Source of the DNA: Petaurus breviceps papuanus
Taxonomy: Eukaryota; Chordata; Mammalia; Diprotodontia; Petauridae
Assembly (NCBI GenBank): GCA_028583685.1
Contig: JAMXIF010000224.1
Span: 4,403,616-4,467,615 of the forward strand
DNA: 64,000 bases
Direction: 5' to 3'
Each line of letters starts with the position of its first letter. Positions within the stretch are counted from its first letter, which is position 1. The notes beneath the pieces are model-generated. The model was not told the origin of the DNA, did not search any database, and saw nothing but the letters and a program-made list of their open reading frames with translations. Made by a program: the position numbers and the translations under genes. Positions 1-10,389 of this stretch are shown in pieces.

Positions 1-34
<34 letters not shown>

Positions 35-141
35 GTGATGGTGATGGTGGTGATGATGATGATGATGGTGATGATGGTGATGATGACGGTGGTGATGATG
101 ATGATGATGATGATGATGGTGATGATGACGGTGATGATGAG
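1..141. repeat. (GAT)n microsatellite with GGT variants
   Basis: Uninterrupted GAT trinucleotides at the window edge grade into GAT/GGT mixtures. The array probably continues to the left of the window. Confidence 0.95.
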
Positions 142-159
142 AGCAGCATGCACTCATGT

Positions 160-640
160 AGTGCTTTTTAAAGTGCTTTAGAAATGTCTCATTTGACCCT
201 CTCAACAACCCTGGGAGGTAGGCGCCATTATTATCCCTATTTTGTTGTTGTTATTGAGCCATTTCAGTCACGTCCAACTCTTCATGCTCCATTTGGGGGG
301 TTTTGGCAGAGATACTGCAGTGGCTTGCCATTGCCTTCTCCAGCTCATTTTACAGGTGAGGAAACTGAGGGAAACAAGGTGAAGTGACTTGCCCAGGGTC
401 ACAGCTAGAAAGTGTCTGTGCCTGGGTTTGAGCTCAGGAAGCTAAGTCTTCCTGATTCCAGGTCTGGAGCTCTGTGCACTGTACCCACCTAACCACCCCA
501 CTTTACTGATAAGGTAAGTGAAGTAAAGAGAGGTTGTTAAATGACTTGCCCAGGGTCATACAGCCAGTAAGTATCTGAAGTCAGATGTGAACTCAAGTCT
601 TCCTGACCCCAAATCCAGTGCTCTTTCTTATCCACTGTAC
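160..640 (-). repeat. MIR-type SINE, split by a younger SINE
   Basis: Reverse-strand MIR signatures flank an insertion. On the left is the 3' part (caacaaccctgggaggtagg followed by a run around attattatccc). On the right, from about 505, the match resumes with gacttgcccagggtca and the reversed B-box region. The piece between (236-505) is a separate SINE in the same orientation. Borders are good to about 10 bases. Confidence 0.65.
236..505 (-). repeat. SINE with RTE-like 3' tail (minus strand)
   Basis: Read on the minus strand, it has a tRNA-like head (B-box-like region near 430) and the core gtgaccctgggcaagtcact. It then has the RTE/BovB-like tail, seen here reversed as gagccatttcagtcacgtcc near 256. 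It interrupts an older MIR-type element. Confidence 0.65.
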
Positions 641-649
641 CTAACCCTA

Positions 650-800
650 ATTCTGATTACTTTCCATCTACCTTGTATATACCTTGTATGTGCACAGCTG
701 TTTGCATGTTGTGCTTCCCATTAGAATGGGAGGTCCTGAGTGCAATAACGTAGTTTTTTGTTTTTCTTTGTTTAGTAGAGTGCCTAGCCACCAGACCAGA
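650..800 (+). repeat. L2 3' end fragment
   Basis: The order cccattagaatgggaggtcc, then a T-rich run, then tagtagagtgcctagc matches the terminal part of L2 (attagaatgtaagctcc ... agtgcctggca). It is old and diverged. Confidence 0.5.
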
Positions 801-1099
801 AGAAGCAGAAGCCTTCCTTGTTTTATTCTCCCAGACCCTAAAGTAGCTTTTCATCTCCTCAGAGGAGTCTTAGTGGCAGGAACTCAGTGAGCTCCTTAAA
901 ACTTCTCCCAGGGTTGCCTCCACCCCCTCCCACCCACAGCCTCTCTTGTCTTCCTGTTCCCCTTCCAGGAGATGGGAGGGTTGGGCTATGGGGCAGAAAC
1001 CTCACCCGAAGCTGTGGTGTTAATCACATGCTTTCCATTTTTAGTCTCTGGAGGCTAAGCTATACACCAGGTGACATTTATTTGCTTAATGATTATTAA

Positions 1100-1559
1100 A
1101 TAGGTCTAAGCTTTGGTGTTTCCCAGTTCTCAAACCCTAAGTTTCTCCTGTTCTCCCTTCTAATAGGGAAACAGGAAGAAAAAGAAGACACTTCCAGGGA
1201 CCAAGTCACTGTTTCTGTCACAGGCCCAAGTGGGCAAGAATCCAAAGGATTTCACCAACCTCTTGACAACAGTTGTCACCATTGCCTTCCTTCTGCACCA
1301 GAGAGCTCAGAAGAGAGGGATTCAACTCCATTTAAGAAACCCTTACATCTGCGGTCCATCCAACTCAGTCTAGAGTTAAATGTGATTCACAGAAGGCTTC
1401 TGGTGGTAAAGCACCAAGTCACTGTCCAGTCTACTTTGCCCCCACTCAGTTTTGACACTATTTTCTCTCCTGAGATCCAGGTGGGTGTGCTGATCTCAAA
1501 GAAAGTCTAAGAAAGGAACTAGTTCTGTTTAGTTGTCTTCCAGGCTACCAGCTCCAAAC
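1100..1559. other. Intergenic, nothing recognised
   Basis: No open frame with a recognisable product and no clear repeat. Composition is unremarkable. Confidence 0.5.
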
Positions 1560-1912
1560 CAGGCTGCATGGCTTCCCTTTTCCCCTTCCCCTCACCAGTA
1601 GATATTTTGTCTGCCCCCATTGGGATGTAAGAAACTCTCCAGACCCAACTCTCTTCGTTGGTGATTCCCTAACTCAGATCCCCCAGCAAGACTCATTCGC
1701 TTCCCTCTTGGCTTGATTCATTCTCCAGACTTCACTTTCTCACTTGCCTCTTAGAAGGTGCCCTTCCCAGCCCATGATTTCCAGTGCTCATTATGTGTTG
1801 TCTTGCCCCATTTGAATGTAAGCTTTCAGAGGGGCAGGGCCTGTCTAGGGTACTTAGCAGTGCCTGTGATTATCAGACTCATAGTCTGTGCCTGATAAAT
1901 ACTCTGCCCATT
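1560..1912 (+). repeat. L2 3' end
   Basis: Contains the L2 terminal series: a pyrimidine-rich stretch, then tttgaatgtaagctttcaga, ggggcagggcctgtct, an agcagtgcctg block and a final ataaat near 1895. It ends in the tetranucleotide array that follows, as L2 tails often do. Confidence 0.6.
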
Positions 1913-2085
1913 CATCCATCTGTTTAATTCCCTGTCTGTCCATCTATCATTCTCCACCCACCCCCCACCTATCTACTGATCAATCAATCAATGCCCATGC
2001 ATCCATCCATCTAGCCATATATTCTTTTTTCTATCCCTTTATCTGTCTATTTATCCATCCATCTATCTAATCTATTCATCTATCT
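1905..2085. repeat. (CATC/CTAT)n tetranucleotide array
   Basis: Imperfect ATCC/ATCT repeats (for example catccatccatc, atctatctaatc) run for about 180 bases directly after an L2 end. Confidence 0.85.
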
Positions 2086-2509
2086 TGGGGAAAACAAGAG
2101 AATTTTTAATTCTACTTCTCAAGAGACTCCACTGGGAATATGATAAATAATTTTTAAGGGGCAAAAGACAGAATTGCACAACTCTTACATTTTTCAAATT
2201 GATACCTATTTGTTTTTGCTTTTTTACCACAGATCTGTTTTCAAATGTATCCCTCCCTCCCACACAGTGAGCTTTTTCTTGTAACAAAGACTAAAAAGAA
2301 GAAGAAAAAGCAGCATTGGGTGAAAGCCAGCCACTATGCCACCTGTGCTTGGGAGAGGGCTCTGAGAGAGTGCCCCCAATTGCCCACCTCAGCCACGAAG
2401 GAGGGGCTGTTTGCTTCCTCTATTACTCTTGTTTTCTTTTCTGAGGAAAATGATCTTTGGACTGGAAAGGACAGAACAAAAAAACAGCTATTAGGAAGTT
2501 GAGACTCAA

Positions 2510-3390
2510 GATAAGGAAGGAGATAGTGAGAGAGCAGCTGCTTCCTTCAACTTGTTTAAGTCACCAGGCCCCGATTGTTGAACCACCATCAGTGACCTTT
2601 GAAAGACTGGAAAATGGTAGAGTTGCCACAGGCCTGGAGAAGGCATGAAATGTCTGTTTTCAAAACAAGTGAAGGGAACAAATAGTTTGCAAATATAGGC
2701 TAGGAAGGTTGACCTCAATTCTTGGCAGTATTCTAGAGTGTATTATTAGAGGGATGGTTGTTAGCATTCCAGAAGGGGAGCAGTTATCAGTAAGAGGTAT
2801 CGTGGCTCCATCAGGGACAGGCTGCGCCAGCCTAACCTCCTTTTCTTTGTTGACAGGGTTACTAGACTGGTAAGTCAGGACAATGCTGAAAATAGAGTTT
2901 TTCTAGAGTTTCACAAAGCATTTAATCTTTTTTCGGGCTAGCCTTGTATAAGATGGAGGGATGTAGACTGTGGGATTTTGCCGTTTGGGAGATCCAGAAC
3001 TGGTTAACTGGCCATATTCAAAGAGAGGTCTTTAATGATTTAATGTTAACTTAAAAGAGGGTCTCCAATGGAATGCCCCAGGGATCTGCACTGGGCCCTG
3101 TTTTGTTATCAGTGACATGGATGAATATGTATTAGATAGTATGCTGGTCAAACTTGTAGATGTCAAAAAGTAAGGAGTCAGCTACTATACCAAGCAATAG
3201 TCAGAAGTCAAAAATATCCCAACCAGTCAGAACACTAGGCTGAATAAAATCAGAGGACATTCAGCAAGGTCTTGCATTTAAAACAATCAATTCTCGAGAC
3301 AGGAGGGCTGCAGGCTAGAAAGCAGTTCATCTGAAAGTAGTGTGGAGCTTTTAGGGATCTCCAGGCTTTATAGGAATCAACAATGGGATG
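2510..3390 (+). repeat. L3/CR1 LINE fragment, reverse-transcriptase region
   Basis: The stretch aatgccccagggatctgcac at about 3071 corresponds to the CR1/L3 reverse-transcriptase motif PQGS-LGP. It is preceded by a block resembling the CR1 upstream segment (gctgcgccagcctaacctcc near 2821) and followed by the FADD-like region (gtcaaacttgtagatg near 3147). Many changes from consensus and no long frame mark it as an ancient inactive copy. Confidence 0.6.
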
Positions 3391-3474
3391 TGGCCACCAT
3401 ATTGCATTAAGACAGGGAGTTTCTGGGCATAAGGGAGTGGCTGTCCTTCTGTTTTTTACCTTGACCAGACCAAG

Positions 3475-4790
3475 TCAGTCAGTCTACAAGAATTTAGGAA
3501 GGGCCTACTATGTGCAAGGCACTGTGCTAAGTGATATAAAGAATAGAAAGGCAAGGGACAGTCCTTGTTCCCAAGGTACTCAGTCTAATGGAAGAAATAA
3601 CATGCAGAAAACTGTGTATAAACAAGGTAAAGAAAGGATAAATTGGAGATAATCACCAGAGGGAAGGCACTGACGTGAAAGGGGATCAGGACAGGCTTCC
3701 TGTACATGGTAGGACTTGAAGGAAGTGAGGGAGGCCACAAGACAGAGAGGAGGGAGTTTCAGACATGGGAGACAGCCAGTGAGAATGCTGAGTCAGGAAA
3801 TGAGCTGGCTCGTGTGAAGAATGGCAAGGGGCCAGTGGCACTGGGCTACCGAGGACAAGGGAGGGGGGGTTGTCAAGAGTAAGGAGTGTGGAGAGGTAGG
3901 AAGGGCCTGGGCTAGGGAGGGCTTGGAAATGAAATAGTCTTATACTTGATCCTGGGAATACTAGGGAATTACTGGAGGTGACAAGGTCAGACCTTGGGCT
4001 CTGCGAAGATCCCTTTGACAGACAGGAGCCGGGACTTGAGGCGGAGACAGAGCAGCAGGTTATTACAATAGGGCCTGAGGCGATAAGGGTCTGGAACAGA
4101 GTGCTGGCAATGCTGGGAGAGGGGAGGAGGCCTGTGACGTCGGGAAGACAGAAATGCCAGGACTTGGCACCTGACTTGGAAGTGGAGGAGGGGCAAGGAA
4201 GAATGAGAAGCTAGGGGTGACGCACAGGTTTGGAGGCCAGGTGACTTAGGAGGATTGTGGTGTTTTCGCTAATAACAGGGAAGCTAGGAAGAAGGGCAGA
4301 GAGTGAGCTCAGTTTATGGGAGTGTTGAGTTTAAGTGTCTATGAAACATCCAACTGGAAATGTCCAGTGGGCAGTTGGAGATAGAGGTTAGGGCTGGACA
4401 AATCAATCTGGGAATCCTTTGCAGATGGTGATGGTTGGAATGATGGGAGCTGATGAGATCGCCAAATGGCTGATGTAGAGGGAGAAGAGAAGAGGGCCTG
4501 TGGCAGAGCCTTGGGGGCTCCCATAGTCAGCAGTGATTTAATGGAGTGCACCCCAGGCCCCAGAGTTTCAGCCAGAAGAGGGCAAGTGGGAGGGAAAAGG
4601 CCTCTGTTCATGGCAGGTGAGGACCAGTTGAAGGGAATGGACATGTCTGGCAGGGAGAAGAGAGTGCTCAAGAGCTGTCCTCATATGGCCAAAGGCTTAG
4701 ATGGCCCTGAAGGGCAGAACCAGGAGAAATGGAGGAAGTGGCCCAGAGGCAGAGTCAGGCCAGATCCTGGGAAAATCTCCTTCAGAATCA
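3475..4790 (-). repeat. Long L2-like element, minus strand
   Basis: It starts with the reversed L2 3' end (ggcctactatgtgcaaggca, then tgctaagtg). A long purine-rich non-coding body follows (ggacttgaaggaagtgaggg near 3713; catccaactggaaatgtcca near 4347; ccttgggggctcccatag near 4509). Related bodies recur at about 21.7-22.8, 27.0-27.6, 30.9-31.6, 43.8-44.3 and 56.9-57.4 kb, always on the minus strand after a reversed L2 end. The family name is inferred. Confidence 0.55.
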
Positions 4791-4844
4791 GAGTTGAGAT
4801 GGACCCCCCTCACATAAGTAAAGGCAGAATTCTTTTTCCCAACT

Positions 4845-4900
4845 GGATTAGGCTAAATGACTCTGGAGGTCCCTTCCAACTCAGGAATGTTGGGAAGACC
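4845..4900 (+). repeat. CR1/L3-like 3' end fragment
   Basis: The block ctctggaggtcccttccaac is close to the conserved 3' terminal segment of CR1/L3 elements. Short and diverged. Confidence 0.35.
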
Positions 4901-6430
4901 TCAAGAAAATGTCTGTGAAAATGAACTGGGAAGAATGCACACTATTAATGTTTGTGCTCAAAAAAATCAGTTTCACAGGATGGTGAAAGCAAGATTAGGG
5001 ATCATTCCACTGAAGAAAAGTATCTGGGAACATCAGCGACGGCATGCTCACTACCAGCCAACCATAATATGGCAGTCAAGAGCTAATGCGGACTGAGACT
5101 AAAGGAAGAAGAGAAGCAAAGTGGGCAGGCCTGAAAGGTGACAGAAACCCCCTCCGGCAGCGACCAGGCTTCTCAGACCCAGGCTCCTGGTTCTGACCTT
5201 CTCTCACCCCAAAGGGCAGAGACTCCTGTGGGCCATTGCAGTCCTCAGGGCCTCAGTTTCCTCCTCGGTAAAATGACAGGCTCAATGACCTGTCCTGGCT
5301 GGAGAGCAGATGGCCCTCCTGCTCTAGCCTTGGGTCTGTGAGCTCCGTATAAAACCACATAGTTTCTTCCACCCTCCACCCAAAGCCACGGGTCCCTGCT
5401 TTGGGATCTTCTTCATCTATTAAGGCAGTGCCCCCCAAATGGTTGTAAAAGCCCATGGTGGCCTGGGGGGACAGGCACATGGACCTGAAGCCTTGGAGGT
5501 GTGCGGCTCACGGGTCTGCCTCTGCCCCCCAGGCAGTGGCCCCAGGGTTCTATTCTTGCTATGTTCTCTCCTATCCTCAGTTTACTAGTCAGAGCCCCGG
5601 GACACCTTCTACTCTACCCATTGATGCAGCCGAGTCAGCAGGCCCAGGCCTTGGCCAAATCCTGACCCCAAGCCCAGAGAAAACAAGCCAGGTTCCTGAC
5701 TCCAAATGAATCTTTCCACTGGACCATGGCACACTGCAGCTCGGTTGGTTTATATCCTCTGACACAGTCCAAGGATTTGGGGGAGGGGGAACACAGGCCC
5801 TGGATTCTGGGCCTGGCTTCCAGTCCTTATGAGTGGGGGGTCCCACAGATCCCCCACCCCCCTCATACCTCCCATTCCCCAAGAGGCCTAGGCCTGGGAG
5901 TAGCCTCGGACCCTCCACTCATAGGAGAGTCTGGGAGCCTTCAGGAATGGCCCCAGGCTTGGGCTCTGGGCAGGGAGGGGGCAGGGCTGAGACTCAGAGA
6001 GGGTCCCGGTTCCTCTTTCCTCTCTGGGTCAGATCAGAGTCTTCAGCTATGCCTCTTCTGGACTCTGGGAGGCAGCAAAGCTCCCTTCAGATTATGATTT
6101 GTGTCCAGTAGAGTCCACAGCCCTAAGCCTTAGCCAGGGGCTGGTTCTGTGTATGTTTGTGGAGTGGGAGGCTCAGAGCACCCATGGGTGGTATGAGGCT
6201 GTGGCGGGGGACTCTGGGAGGGGCCCTCCACCTTACTTGCTCCCCTCACCAGGGGGGAGGGACGCTTGAGGGGGCAGCAATGGATTCCCTCTCCCCTGGG
6301 TCACACACATTGGCACAGGTGTGAATGCACAAAGCTAGCTTTAGTTGAACAGGTATACATCTCAAAGAATAATTTACGCCTCCCCAGCTGACCCCAGGAG
6401 TCCCATTCACCACCCATGCCCCCAAATAGG
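4900..6430. other. Intergenic, moderately GC-rich, no gene recognised
   Basis: No coding match. A short MIR-like piece lies near 5235-5340 (gcctcagtttcctcctcggt). Open frames here lack any family signature and overlap each other on both strands. This is the downstream side of ADM2, where human has MIOX, but no MIOX sequence was seen. Confidence 0.5.
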
Positions 6431-6489
6431 CAGGAGGGACCTGGAAGTGCCTGGGAATGTTAGACTCCAGAAGTTTTGGGGCAAGGCCC

Positions 6490-6980
6490 TTAGTGCTGAG
6501 AGATCCCTAGGGAGATGAGGGGGTTCCTGGCCATCTTCCTGGAATCAGGGGGGTCCTGGGCATGCCCCAAGTAGCATTCTGGATTTAGGAGAGTATCTCC
6601 CTCAAGGTTAAAGGGCTTTGGGTGTTTGAGGGGTCTGGGCAACTTCCCTAGAATTGGGGAGGCCTGGATATTTCTTCCAAGGTCAGATGGGCCCTTGGCA
6701 CATGTCTTCCAGATGGGAAGGGTTCTGGACATGTCCCCAAGGTTAGGGACATGGCAATGCCTCAGGATCTCCCTGCAAGTCATCCCTTGAGTCACAAAGG
6801 AGCTGTCATGTTTTCAAGGGGTCAGGGAAGCCCCCTTCAAGGGCAGGGGTTAAGGCCTGTCTCCCCAGAGCAAGGGGACCCTGACCATCTTCCTCCAGGT
6901 TAGGAGCTCCTGAACATTTCCCTCCCCAAGCCCCATTAGAAGGCCATGAGTGTCTCCCCAAAGGTTATGGAGACTGGGCC
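6490..6980. repeat. Strongly degenerate tandem array, about 34-45 bp period
   Basis: Variants of one short phrase recur roughly every 34-45 bases: gg-cctgg-cat followed by cttcc or ccccaaggtta. Examples lie near 6525, 6550, 6625, 6660, 6695, 6715, 6830 and 6880. No two copies are identical, so this looks like an old minisatellite. Confidence 0.45.
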
Positions 6981-7129
6981 TCAGTCTCCCCATCTGTAAC
7001 ATGAGGGCTGAACTCAAAGACTCTTAAGGCCCCCAGTCAGAGGTTGATGTGTGGGAGACCTTAGTCTGGTACAGGTTAGGGCATGACAATGCTGACAAAT
7101 AACCATAACAGAAACAGCCCATTTCTCTT

Positions 7130-7275
7130 GGGTTTTAAGATTTCCAAAGCGCTTCCTCCCAGCACCCCAGTGAGGTGAATTGTGCCAGTATTAATGACCA
7201 TCCCCATTTTGATGCATGAGGAAGTTTCACCTCAGAGAGGAAAGTGACTTGTCCAGGGTCACCTGGACATGAGGG
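7130..7275 (-). repeat. MIR fragment in the presumed ADM2 3' UTR
   Basis: Reversed MIR core: a ccccattt block, atgaggaagtttcacctcag, gaaagtgacttgtccagggt. It lies about 55 bases past the ADM2 stop codon, in the same sense as ADM2, so it may be part of its 3' UTR. Confidence 0.55.
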
Positions 7276-7328
7276 ATCCCTGTGGTGAGCTTGGGGGTGT
7301 GGGGGGGCTGTAGGGGCAGGTTGGCTGC

Positions 7329-7695
7329 TCAGCCATAACTGTGGGGACTCTTGGGGTTCATGGGGGCCGAATCCTGCCTCCCTGACTGGCCCATGAGCTG
7401 CCTCAGGCGATGGCTGAGGTTCTGCACCTGGCACGTGCTCAGTACGCAGCCCATTCTCATGAGCTGGGCGTGGCGCCGGGCATGCCTGCGGCCCCGGCCA
7501 CTGCCCCTGGCACTACCCCTGCCCCTGCGGCCCGGCAGCTTTCCATGGCGATGGCGAGGATGGGGAGGGTGTCGAGGGTGGTGCCTCACAAGGGGCTCCA
7601 GATGGGACCCTGGCTGACCCACAGCAGCCACCAGTCTCACATTCATCACAGCCTGGGATTCGAGATCTTGGGGGGATAGCCGGTCTGGGGGCTCC
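7329..7695 (-). CDS. ADM2: ADM2 coding exon 2 (propeptide and hormone)
   Basis: The acceptor TTCTGCAG|GGAGCCCC at 7696/7695 restores the frame (AG|G = Arg). The exon encodes REPPDRLSPQDLESQ, the basic propeptide, the cleavage site and the full intermedin sequence to the stop at 7331-7329. The ring spans CVLSTC. Confidence 0.95.
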
Positions 7696-9608
7696 CTGCA
7701 GAAGAAAGGATAGGGAACAGTGAACCTGAGCCCCAACCCCCCTCACACTGCCAGATATGAGTGATACTACTTGCTGGGGTGCCCTCTCACCCTGGAGACA
7801 CTGCCAGGAGAAGACCACAGCCCCTAGGAACTCATCCTGGACAGCAGTCATCAGGGTCACATGGTCCATTAACCCTCATCTACCCTGGGCAAAGGGCAAC
7901 TCCCAGGCCTCTGTGGGTCACTGCTCCCTGGAATGTGGCAGATGGCGGTAATGACCCCACCCAGTTCTGAGCGCTGGGCAGCTGCTACATGGGGGGGCAG
8001 GGGGAGAAACCAAACCCAGCTTCTGCCTTCCTCAAGCCCACCTGCATCTGTAGCCTCCCTGAAGATTTAGTCTGTGACTCCTGGATTGTGCAAGTTTTAC
8101 TCCCACCCCCGGCCCGGCTCAGGGCCCATAATATGCCCCCCCCCAGCTCTCAGCCTGTGTCTCTCTCAGCAGATCCCCCCCTCTGGGCTCTGGGCCCATG
8201 ACCTCCTCTCCACTAACTGCCTCCCTCTCTTGTGACTTCCATGTCAGACGAAGCACTGGTCCAGAGGAAAGAAAGCCGGCCTTGCAGTCAGAGGACCTAG
8301 GATCAAGCCCTAGCTCTGACCGCTTGCTAGTTTTGTGGCCCTGCTGCCCCTCTGCCACCTTCAGCTTCCTCCCCTGTAAAACAAGGGAACTAATTCTTAG
8401 AGCCAGTCCTTGGAGGACTATTATGACAACTGTGCTTTGTAAATCTCAAGGCAGCGACTCTCCTGCCCCTACCTTCCCCTTCAGTCAGAAAGCTGGGGGG
8501 GGAGGGGCAGGGTGGACTCAGGCCCTTGGCCCTGGATGAGCTGGGGCTGGGGAGGTCCCATATAGCCCCAGATCTCCAGGCTCATACGGTCTGACCCTGG
8601 TTTGGCTGGCAGCAGTTTTGGGGGGCTTCCAGACTGGGAGGGCTGCTCTCCTTCAGAAGGGGGGGCAGTGTGAGCAAGTCAGGGGCCATGGGTTCAGATC
8701 CTGTCTCTGATGCTGTCTGGCCTCTGAGGTCCCTTTAGATCTAGGTGGCTTGAGGTGGGGCAGGGCAGTAACAGGACACTGGACCTTCAATCTGAAGCCC
8801 TGAGTTTAGATCTTGACTCATACACTTACTAATTATGGGACCCTGGGCAAGTCAGTAAACCTGTCTGCCTCAGTTTTGCCCTTTGTAAAATAGAATTAAC
8901 ATCATCCACTTCCCTGGGTTGTGCTGAAGCTCAAATGTGAGCCCTTAAAGCTGTACAGACACGCTGGCTATTACTATGAATATTCTGATCCCCTCAGGCT
9001 CCCTCCTGGTGATGCAGGGCTGTCCAAGGCAGCTTCCCAGCTCCTGGTCACCGGCTCCCAGCCCTACACCTGGGCTGGGCTAGGCGTATATAAGAGACCA
9101 GACGACGGCGCCCCCTGGTGGACTGCCCAGCCATTAACCCTGTGTGTGCTGAGGGAGAGAGCCCCATTCCTTAGCCGGCCCCGCCCTGCTCCGCCCCCAG
9201 CCCCCAAAGCACTGGATGCGGGATCCCGGGGTCCTCAGATCAGAGCGGTCCTAGCTCTGAGGGAGTGAAGGGGCTCTGAACTAGGGTCTGGGATCTGGAC
9301 CCCTGGAAGTGATCTGGGGCCCTGAAGGAGGAGAGAAGTGGGGGAGACGAGGGTGGGGGTCTGGGCTCTGGAGCTGGGCTGTTGTAGATGTCGGGGGACT
9401 GGGGCTGGCTGGGGGGGAGGGCAGTTTGCATGAGAGAAGGGATGACTGGGGCCAGAGGGGGCGGACCCTGGGCCCCGAGGGGGCCACGTCGCACTCACCT
9501 GGGCCGGGCCAGCAGCGGGTGAGGTCCCAGGCGCCGGGACAGCGTGCCCGGGAGCAGGAGGCTGAGCAGGCTGATGCAACCGACGGTGACGGGGAGAAGC
9601 CAGCCCAT
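7329..9608 (-). CDS. ADM2: ADM2, adrenomedullin 2/intermedin precursor
   Basis: Secreted peptide hormone precursor of the calcitonin/CGRP/adrenomedullin family; the mature peptide acts on CLR/RAMP receptors. Two coding exons join in frame to 158 residues. Exon 1 (9608-9499) encodes a signal peptide beginning MGWLLPVTVGCISLLSLLLP, close to human GCISLL...LPG.LSR. Exon 2 (7695-7329) encodes an Arg/His/Gly-rich propeptide, then the hormone after the dibasic site HARR: GCVLSTCQVQNLSHRLRQLM with the two ring cysteines, ending SPHSYG and stop. The last Gly is the amide donor, exactly as in human. The mature region is about 46 residues after amidation (47 in human). Human has Trp where this copy has Arg in HRLRQLM. 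The start codon was chosen because it begins the hydrophobic signal and fits the human N-terminus. The gene diverges from SBF1, as in human. No polyadenylation signal could be assigned. Confidence 0.95.
8255..8450 (+). repeat. MIR in the ADM2 intron
   Basis: Forward MIR order: gtcagaggacctaggatcaa (B-box region), a block like the tgtgaccctgggc core, a cttcctcccctgtaaaac block, then a diverged 3' part to ctttgtaaatctcaagg. Confidence 0.55.
8770..8985 (+). repeat. Second MIR-type SINE in the ADM2 intron
   Basis: Forward copy with the core attatgggaccctgggcaag, tcagtaaacctgtctgcctc and ccctttgtaaaatagaatta, then a diverged 3' part. It lies just upstream of the TATA-like and CTCF-like sites near 9.1 kb. 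Confidence 0.6.
9087..9094 (+). promoter_or_regulatory. TATA-box-like TATATAAG inside the ADM2 intron
   Basis: Perfect TATATAAG on the plus strand, antisense to ADM2, in a GC-rich setting 12 bases before a CTCF-like motif. It could mark an antisense start or be chance; no plus-strand product follows. Confidence 0.3.
9107..9121 (-). promoter_or_regulatory. CTCF-like core motif
   Basis: The minus strand reads CCACCAGGGGGCGCC, a full match to the published CTCF core CCASYAGRKGGCRS. It lies in the ADM2 intron, about 490 bases inside from the start codon. Binding is inferred from motif alone. Confidence 0.55.
9499..9608 (-). CDS. ADM2: ADM2 coding exon 1 (signal peptide)
   Basis: The ATG at 9608 opens 36 codons plus two bases, ending ...ARP then AG|GTGAGT at 9499/9498, a consensus donor. 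It holds the complete hydrophobic signal sequence and the LSRRLG segment shared with human. A 5' non-coding exon is possible: on the minus strand, CCCCTCAG near 9680 could be an acceptor and CTTCAG|GTGGGG near 9860 a donor. Confidence 0.93.
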
Positions 9609-9609
9609 G

Positions 9610-10340
9610 GCAGGCTGGGGCTGCGCGGGGCTCCTGGGGGTTCCTGCGGGCTCCTGAGGCCGGGGCTAGGGCTGAGGGGACGAAGGCTGCTAGTGAGCCC
9701 CTAGGTGCGCCCCTCCACACCTGGAGGCCCCGGGGCTTCTGCCCCCTCTGACCTTCCTACCTCCTGGCCCGGGCTGCTTCCCAGGCGCCCCCTCCCCCCG
9801 CCTCCGCCCTAGTTCTGGGGACCTCTCCCCCCATTCTCCCTCCGCCTTCCAGGCCCCACCTGAAGCGGGAGCTGCGGGCTCGGAGGGACGCTCCGCGAAT
9901 CCGCCTGCGAGTTGGCACGAGGGCGCGTCTGTCCTTCGGGGTCTGTCAGTCCCAGGGCGAATGTGGGTGGGGGGCAGGTGGAACGCTCAGAGACTGGGGG
10001 CCTCGGGGGGACGTCGGCTCAGTTGCTGTCCGCGTTCTGGAGCCAGCCAGCTGGCCGCGGGCCGCTCGGTCCTGGTGTCTCCTAGGTCCGTCCTGGGTCC
10101 GTCCTGGGTCCGTCCTGGGTCGGTCCTGGGTCGCTCTGGTGGAGCCGGGAAGAGCCCAGCTTCAACTCAGGTTAAATATTCCCCTTGGGGCCGGGGCGGG
10201 GCTGGCCGGCTCTCCACCCCTCGGCCCTCCCCGCCCCCACGGCTCTCCGGCCCGGGCTGGAGTGGCCTGAGCAAGGGGCCGGAGGGGGGAGGGCAGCCAG
10301 AGCCCGGGTCTCTTTGGGGTTCTGGCCCCTCACGGGGGCG
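9610..10340 (-). promoter_or_regulatory. ADM2: CpG-rich ADM2 5' region
   Basis: Dense CpG with GC boxes (ggggcggggc near 10191) extends upstream of the ADM2 start. An AT-rich block, minus-strand AATATTTAACC near 10168-10178, could serve as a weak TATA-like element. The exact start site is not visible. Confidence 0.5.
10086..10140. repeat. 11-bp tandem repeat in the ADM2 upstream region
   Basis: Three identical units of gtccgtcctgg, then gtcggtcctgg and a shorter gtcgctctgg. It lies inside the CpG-rich ADM2 upstream region. Confidence 0.9.
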
Positions 10341-10389
10341 TCGGGAGGACCAGCCCCAAAGACAGCAGGCTCTTCTTGGCTTTGGGGGG

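Noticed and set aside
1-7328. MIOX, expected beside ADM2 from human gene order
   Set aside because: No exon of myo-inositol oxygenase was recognised; it probably lies left of the window.
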